Shown: positions 41,854-46,116 of the stretch, one piece after another
Numbering within the stretch: position 1 is the first letter of the stretch
Layout of the letters: the number at the start of each line of letters is the position of its first letter
Assembly (NCBI GenBank): GCA_022707425.1
Contig: JAKJAQ010000006.1
Span: 32,589-78,704, forward strand
From: Candidatus Babelota bacterium
Lineage (GTDB): Bacteria > Babelota > Babeliae > Babelales > JACPOV01
Direction of reading: 5' to 3'
Length of the DNA: 46,116 nt
The notes under the pieces: model-generated
Database searches by the model: none
The model's input: the letters and a program-made list of their open reading frames with translations, nothing else
Told to the model about the DNA's origin: nothing
Made by a program: the position numbers and the translations under genes

Positions 41854-43059
41854 ATGAATTATCGCTATTCAACATTGCATTCAACATTACCTGAATTTAA
41901 TGTGAACAAAAAAAGAATCATCGTTCGCGCAGATTGCAACGTCCCCCTCAAGAATGGAAAAATCGAAAACGATTTCAGATTACGTGCACTGCTCCCCACG
42001 CTGCAATTTATTGCACAGCGTGGAGGAAAAATTATTCTCATAACACATCTTGGTAGACCACAACACCAAGAACCTGCACTTTCAACACAACAATTAGTTT
42101 CATGGTTTGAACAACAAGGTTTTTCTGTCCGATTTGCAGCAACGGTTCAACGAGCACACGAGTTAAGCAATGAATCTAACTCATCACTCGTTTTACTGGA
42201 AAATGTACGTTTTTTTCCTGGTGAAACAACCCATGACAACAATTTTGCACAACAACTTGCGCAATGTGGTGATTTTTACATTAACGATGCGTTTGCAACA
42301 GTGCATCGAGATCAAAGCTCGTTAACACTTACCCCATTGTTTTTCCCGCGAGAAAAACGATCGATTGGTTTTCTTATTGAGCGCGAAATTCATGCGCTTA
42401 ACCGTCTCATCAATTCTCCTGAGCAACCATTTTTGGTTCTCTGCGGTGGCGGAAAAATTGAAACAAAAATTCCATTAATAGCTTCATTGCTTGATCAAGA
42501 TGCTACGATTGCTTTGCTCCCGGCAACCGTTTTTACTTTTTTAAAAGCAGAAGGCCATGAAGTTGGTGCATCACTTGTTGAAACCGATCAGTTATCATCG
42601 GTGCATGCATTACTGGCACAAACAAAATATAAAAATAAATTTATTTTTCCTGCCGATTATTTAGTTGCGCCAACCATAACCGATGCCACATGGAATCTTT
42701 CGTTTGTGCCGGCTGCACAGTTTCCAAAAAACTATTACGGCATTTCGATTGGTCCCCACACGGTCAATACACTCAAAAAATATATTGAGCAAGCACAAAC
42801 TATTTTTTTTAATGCAGCAGTTGGATTCCCGCAACACCCAGAAACCGTAGAACCAATAAATGAACTTCTCAAAGCAATTGGCAATTCGCATGCCTACTCA
42901 GTCATTGGTGGCGGTGATTCAGTTTCGTTTGCAGTTAAAGCAGGAGTCGCTGACCAGATTGGTTTTCTTTCAACCGGTGGTGGAGCAACCCTTGCCTATG
43001 TAGGCAAACAACCATTGCCAGGTCTTGATCCGTTCCTTACCCAATCGGACAAAAGCTGA
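41854..43059 (+). CDS. pgk: Phosphoglycerate kinase
   Basis: 401 residues, typical. It transfers the phosphoryl group of 1,3-bisphosphoglycerate to ADP in glycolysis. Motifs in order: IIVRADCNVPLKNG, ITHLGRP, LLENVRFFPGE, INDAFATVHRDQSS, LCGGGKIETKIPLI (GGAKVxDKI usual), GPHTV, and near the end the nucleotide-binding IGGGDSV and STGGGATLAYV. The ATG at 41854 has AAGGA seven bases upstream; a TTG at 41848 is too close to it. It is co-transcribed with the permease. The last 23 nt overlap the convergent hypothetical gene. Confidence 0.96.
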   Translation: MNYRYSTLHSTLPEFNVNKKRIIVRADCNVPLKNGKIENDFRLRALLPTLQFIAQRGGKIILITHLGRPQHQEPALSTQQLVSWFEQQGFSVRFAATVQRAHELSNESNSSLVLLENVRFFPGETTHDNNFAQQLAQCGDFYINDAFATVHRDQSSLTLTPLFFPREKRSIGFLIEREIHALNRLINSPEQPFLVLCGGGKIETKIPLIASLLDQDATIALLPATVFTFLKAEGHEVGASLVETDQLSSVHALLAQTKYKNKFIFPADYLVAPTITDATWNLSFVPAAQFPKNYYGISIGPHTVNTLKKYIEQAQTIFFNAAVGFPQHPETVEPINELLKAIGNSHAYSVIGGGDSVSFAVKAGVADQIGFLSTGGGATLAYVGKQPLPGLDPFLTQSDKS

Positions 43060-43567
43060 AAAGATGAATGCAGTTTTGCATATGCTCAGCAAGCTCTTCC
43101 AGTTCACCATGCACATGATCGAATACAAAAATTCCTTTATTATCATGTTTCATTCGCCACGAATAATGTTTAGGTTGCACGAAATTGAGTTCGTGAGCAA
43201 TTTTATGCACTGCTTCTTTTTCATCATGCCCATTTCTGGCCATGCTTTTTTGCTCAATTGAACGAATTAGCTTATTAAAAGGTGAACTTATCATATAGGA
43301 ACTATATTGATCAGCATCCTGCCAAACATTTGAAATTCCGTGACTGTCACCTTTATGGACGCCAGCTATTCCTTTAAAACAATCAAAATCGGGATTGTCT
43401 ACGAAAAATGCGGCACGGGTAAGATTAAATCCATTTTCATGGCATAAATCGGACAATACAAACGCTGCAACATTTTCTCTTCCGTGAATTGAAATCATTC
43501 TACCCGGAATCTCGCTTAAATGTCGCAATATTTGATTATGTTTATTAAGATCACACATTTGCTTCAT
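43037..43567 (-). CDS. Hypothetical cytosolic protein
   Basis: 176 residues with no signal peptide or membrane helix. It contains five cysteines and nearly a dozen histidines, and the blocks ISIHGRENVAAFVLSDLCHE, AAFFVDNPDFDCF and GIFVFDHVHGELEELAEHM. The spread of His and Asp might indicate a metal-binding or nuclease-like enzyme, but no motif I can name is present. ATG at 43565-43567 has AGGTAG upstream, and a promoter of the form TTGCCA-18-TAAATT lies about 100 nt earlier on minus. It is convergent with pgk, overlapping its last 23 nt. It may be conserved in related bacteria. Confidence 0.75.
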   Translation of the reverse strand: MKQMCDLNKHNQILRHLSEIPGRMISIHGRENVAAFVLSDLCHENGFNLTRAAFFVDNPDFDCFKGIAGVHKGDSHGISNVWQDADQYSSYMISSPFNKLIRSIEQKSMARNGHDEKEAVHKIAHELNFVQPKHYSWRMKHDNKGIFVFDHVHGELEELAEHMQNCIHLFSFCPIG

Positions 43568-43679
43568 GTATACTACCTTTTTTTTGAGGTTTTGCTCTCT
43601 GTTTCTCCTTTTTTCTGCTTCGTATTTCTCAGGACATAGTTAATTTACTACGACCATCCCTTCTTTGGCAAATCCCCCG

Positions 43680-43781
43680 TTACTCCTTTTCTCCACCGCT
43701 TTTGGTAGCAAATACCTTTTGCAACAAGCGTATCAAAGCGGCTCGGGCAAAATCAACAATCACGGCCCATTGTCCATCCAG
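43680..43781 (-). pseudogene. Possible coding remnant in the intergenic region
   Basis: On minus an open frame runs to a TAA at 43682-43680 and reads like protein: LDGQWAVIVDFARAALIRLL, then QKVFATKSGGEKE. A GTG at 43763-43761 is the only start codon within 80 nt upstream and would give just 27 residues. The stretch is clearly richer in GC than the flanking sequence. It may be the end of a lost gene or of a mobile element; no inverted repeats or target duplications were seen. Confidence 0.3.
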
Positions 43782-43838
43782 GCTTACTTTTGAGCTAATT
43801 TTCGTGTAAAGTAAATTTAGGAAGGATACGTTTGCTCT

Positions 43839-44930
43839 ATGATGCGGTATTTTAGTTTTTTAATGTACATACATTTTGTTTTTCTGTGCAGTTTTCTTTG
43901 CTGCATTTCTGTTCATGGTCGCAGTCCATTTCGCACCCCAGAACCGCACCTACCGGTGCTTCTTACGAACTGGTCAAACGAAACAAAGAAATATGAACTT
44001 GCCAGTTCCTACCTTCAAGAAGGACCGTTGTTCCATTTATACGATCCGGTTCATTTTAAACAACATCTTTTGCCCACAACTAACATCGCATTTCGCTATG
44101 ATCCTGAACAATCAGTGAATGGAACTGAACTTGCCAATCTCATCGAAACATTACTGGTTGAAATAAAAAATAAAAAACAAAAAAAATTTAAACATTTTAA
44201 AGTAATAAAAAAACGAGATTTTAATTTCAAAAAACAAACCGGCTTTTTAGTGCTCAAATTTAGAAACTATCCTTTTGTGTTGAAGTTATTTATCACTTCG
44301 CCAGAACAATTTCTCAAACCGTTTGACTATGGTTTTGAGTCATGTTGCTTTTTTATTATGGGAGGCGGAGTAAATCGCTATTTAAGTGGTTTTACTCGAA
44401 TTAAAAACCTTGAAAGACTCAAAGAATACATTGCAAAAAATGAAGATTGGCGACCCAAAATAGATTTTCCCCGCAAATGGTTTTGGATTCCACGCAACAA
44501 TCGATCGTTCACCATCACCGGTTTTAATATAGGTACCATCGGAACAACGCATCAAATTGAATTGCCGTCTGCCTACGCATTAGTATGTGATGAAATTAAT
44601 ATTGGCCATACCTTTTCACTTACCTGTAAAGAAAATCGTGATACCGCTCTTGAATTGAGCAATTTTTTGCAACAACAAATCGATCCCCACATCAATAATT
44701 TTGTGATCGATAAAATAAATAAAAAAATTGTATTGATTGATACTGAACATTTTCCCACCATGGTTGGTCTTGAACAACCAACTAACTGTACTAATTATCT
44801 TACCTGGTATTTAGATTTATCCTGGAAAATGTTTCAAGACTCTTTTTGTAGAACAAAACGCACACGGAGAGAGTTCCAAACGCGTGCAAGAAATTCTATG
44901 AATTTTTTTTCAACTGCCTATTATTCTTAA
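43839..44930 (+). CDS. Exported protein with kinase-like signature
   Basis: 363 residues. The signal peptide covers about 1-27 (Phe/Cys/Leu-rich, ending Val-His-Gly). Several elements follow the order of a protein-kinase-like fold: FVLKLFI with K149 at the place of the ATP-binding Lys, a LERLKEYIA helix, AYALVCDEI like a hinge (near 250), then D282-PHINNF and IVLID301-TEHF, matching the catalytic Asn and the DFG Asp of APH/AarF-like kinases. The HRD Asp is not evident. This is a resemblance, not proof. AGGAAGGA lies 12 bases before the ATG. The glycosyltransferase gene follows after 30 nt. If exported and active it would act on envelope or host molecules. Confidence 0.8.
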   Translation: MMRYFSFLMYIHFVFLCSFLCCISVHGRSPFRTPEPHLPVLLTNWSNETKKYELASSYLQEGPLFHLYDPVHFKQHLLPTTNIAFRYDPEQSVNGTELANLIETLLVEIKNKKQKKFKHFKVIKKRDFNFKKQTGFLVLKFRNYPFVLKLFITSPEQFLKPFDYGFESCCFFIMGGGVNRYLSGFTRIKNLERLKEYIAKNEDWRPKIDFPRKWFWIPRNNRSFTITGFNIGTIGTTHQIELPSAYALVCDEINIGHTFSLTCKENRDTALELSNFLQQQIDPHINNFVIDKINKKIVLIDTEHFPTMVGLEQPTNCTNYLTWYLDLSWKMFQDSFCRTKRTRREFQTRARNSMNFFSTAYYS

Positions 44931-44960
44931 AAGCGCATAAAAAAAATTGGGAGTGAAGCA

Positions 44961-46116
44961 ATGTCCTTTGTATTTTTATTTTTTTTAATAAGCATCATAC
45001 CATTCAAGCTTAATGCTTATAAGTATCCAGCATTGGTTGAACAAATTTCATTATCTGAACATGAAGAAGATTTATGCAAAAATTGTACCTATGATGAGCT
45101 TTTTTCTGCTGGACGAATTTTTAAAATTGCTGGCCAACCTGAAGAAGCAATGCGATTTTTTAGGCCCGCACTTTTCAAATTACCTGAAGAACTTTCCATT
45201 AATTGGGATCTTGGTGACATGTATTTGCTCAATGGCGATTTTCAACGAGGCATGGCCGGGTTCAGAGCCCGCTGGCAGCGCGAATCAATTCATAAAAAAA
45301 AATTGTGGAATGGTGAAACAGTTGCTCACAAAACAATTCTTGTGTATTGCCAATGGGGATTTGGCGATACTTTTATGTATTTGCGGTATTTGCTGTTGTT
45401 AAAAAACGAAGGAGCACGCGTAATTTGCATTTGCCAAAAACCGTTGATCCAACTTCTTTCATTTTGCACCTTCATTGATCAGTTAATTCCGCTCGGATCA
45501 AATGAAAAACTTCCTGAATATGACTACCAAACTCCAATCACTTATTTGCCTGAAGTGTTCGGTACCACCATTGAAACTATTCCTCAGCCAATTCCGTATC
45601 TTTTCGTTTCTCAAGAACACATTGATTATTGGTCAGAAAGAATTAAAGATGATCATCATTTCAAAATTGGTTTGTGCTGGAATGGAGAAAATCGCCCCGA
45701 TCCACAAACGTGGACACGTTCTATTGCTCTTGAAAAATTAGTGCCAATTTTACAATTACCAAACACAACATTTTATAGTTTGCAAACTGGCTCCGGACTT
45801 GAACAGATAAATACGTTACCAAGCACTTGTTCGCTCAACACATTCGATGATAATTTTGACAAAGATCACGGAGCATTTGTTGACACCGCAGCTCTTATGA
45901 AGAATCTTGATCTGGTGATTACTATTGATACATCAATTGCTCACCTTGCCGGCGCACTTGGGATTCCGGTATGGGTAATGATTCCTTATGCCAATGAATG
46001 GCGTTTTTTTAGAGATCGGGCCGATTCTCCTTGGTACCCTACCATGCGTCTTTTTAGACAATCAGCGCGTAACGATTGGCAAACACCAATTGAACAGATT
46101 ATGATATCCTTAAAAT
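44961..46116 (+). CDS. Exported TPR/GT9-type glycosyltransferase, C-terminus cut by the window
   Basis: 385 codons from the ATG at 44961 without a stop, running off the right edge. GGGAG lies eight bases upstream. Residues 1-19 look like a signal peptide ending Leu-Asn-Ala. Residues 45-110 hold one or two TPR units (AGRIFKIAGQPEEAMRFFRP, then WDLGDMYLLNGDFQRGMAGF). The catalytic part resembles heptosyltransferase-like GT9 proteins fused to TPRs: VYCQWGFGDTFMYLRYL, KIGLCWNGEN, and the donor-site block TIDTSIAHLAGALGIPVWVM followed by EWRF and DSPWYP. Such enzymes are normally cytosolic, so the export signal is odd. It forms a pair with the kinase-like gene. Confidence 0.87.
   Translation, partial: MSFVFLFFLISIIPFKLNAYKYPALVEQISLSEHEEDLCKNCTYDELFSAGRIFKIAGQPEEAMRFFRPALFKLPEELSINWDLGDMYLLNGDFQRGMAGFRARWQRESIHKKKLWNGETVAHKTILVYCQWGFGDTFMYLRYLLLLKNEGARVICICQKPLIQLLSFCTFIDQLIPLGSNEKLPEYDYQTPITYLPEVFGTTIETIPQPIPYLFVSQEHIDYWSERIKDDHHFKIGLCWNGENRPDPQTWTRSIALEKLVPILQLPNTTFYSLQTGSGLEQINTLPSTCSLNTFDDNFDKDHGAFVDTAALMKNLDLVITIDTSIAHLAGALGIPVWVMIPYANEWRFFRDRADSPWYPTMRLFRQSARNDWQTPIEQIMISLK

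Noticed and set aside
1-46116. tRNA or rRNA genes, CRISPR arrays, intact insertion sequences or attachment sites
   Set aside because: Intergenic gaps were read on both strands; none shows a cloverleaf, direct-repeat array, transposase with terminal repeats or integrase.

Overview
The window is AT-rich, dense with genes, and bacterial. It suggests a Gram-negative-type cell: there is an Lnt-like apolipoprotein N-acyltransferase, a LolC/E-like permease, a lipobox lipoprotein, FtsW and MurD. Roughly half of the genes start with a signal peptide, and many of those have no recognisable function. Low GC, a very large exported-protein complement, a PafA-like phosphatase, stand-alone LigD domains and a thioredoxin reductase-thioredoxin fusion together point to a host-associated lineage such as Candidatus Dependentiae (TM6). 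That placement is inference; no rRNA gene is present to confirm it. I see no tRNA, rRNA, CRISPR array or intact insertion sequence.

Layout. 1-1070 (minus): one truncated exported gene, then three small proteins (a Cys-rich exported one, a Gln/Gly-rich one and a 50-aa Lys-rich one). 1431-7572: a short UPF0391-type membrane protein on plus, then a long minus-strand run with tight or overlapping junctions: two prepilin-like genes and a pilin-associated gene, lnt, rplI, dnaB, two exported hypotheticals and ruvC. 7659-9734: an exported Pro/Lys-rich protein holding a J-like segment without HPD. 9731-12649: ileS, divergent from a plus-strand run of murD, PafA-like phosphatase and a small exported protein. 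16201-18043: an AhpD-like exported protein divergent from ftsW. 18157-20676: two exported hypotheticals. 20660-22247: LigD polymerase and 3'-phosphoesterase as separate genes. 22456-25362: two small membrane/exported proteins and pepA. 25471-31233: a 1,920-aa exported protein with a coiled coil and a recurring motif. 31376-35498: a thioredoxin-like protein, an exported alpha/beta hydrolase, a membrane-tethered TrxR-Trx fusion and an 11-Cys exported protein. 35679-39317: a large FtsH-like AAA+ protein with a mutated protease site, followed by two related exported small proteins. 39371-43059: rpiB, a lipoprotein, a LolC/E-like permease and pgk. 43037-46116: a hypothetical, an exported kinase-like protein and a truncated exported GT9/TPR-type glycosyltransferase.

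The most unusual locus is 35679-39317. The FtsH-like protein has HQAGH where FtsH has HEAGH, and an altered P-loop (GPSRSGKT). The second small exported gene downstream carries a 26-residue near-copy of exactly that P-loop segment directly after its signal peptide. Most of the nucleotide differences between the two copies are synonymous.

Other window-wide patterns: a repeated Met-Glu/Asp at the predicted signal-peptide junction, families usually found in the cytosol carrying N-terminal export signals, and promoter candidates with -35 boxes close to TTGACA or TTGCAA, 17-18 nt spacers, and four -10 boxes of the form TAnGCT.
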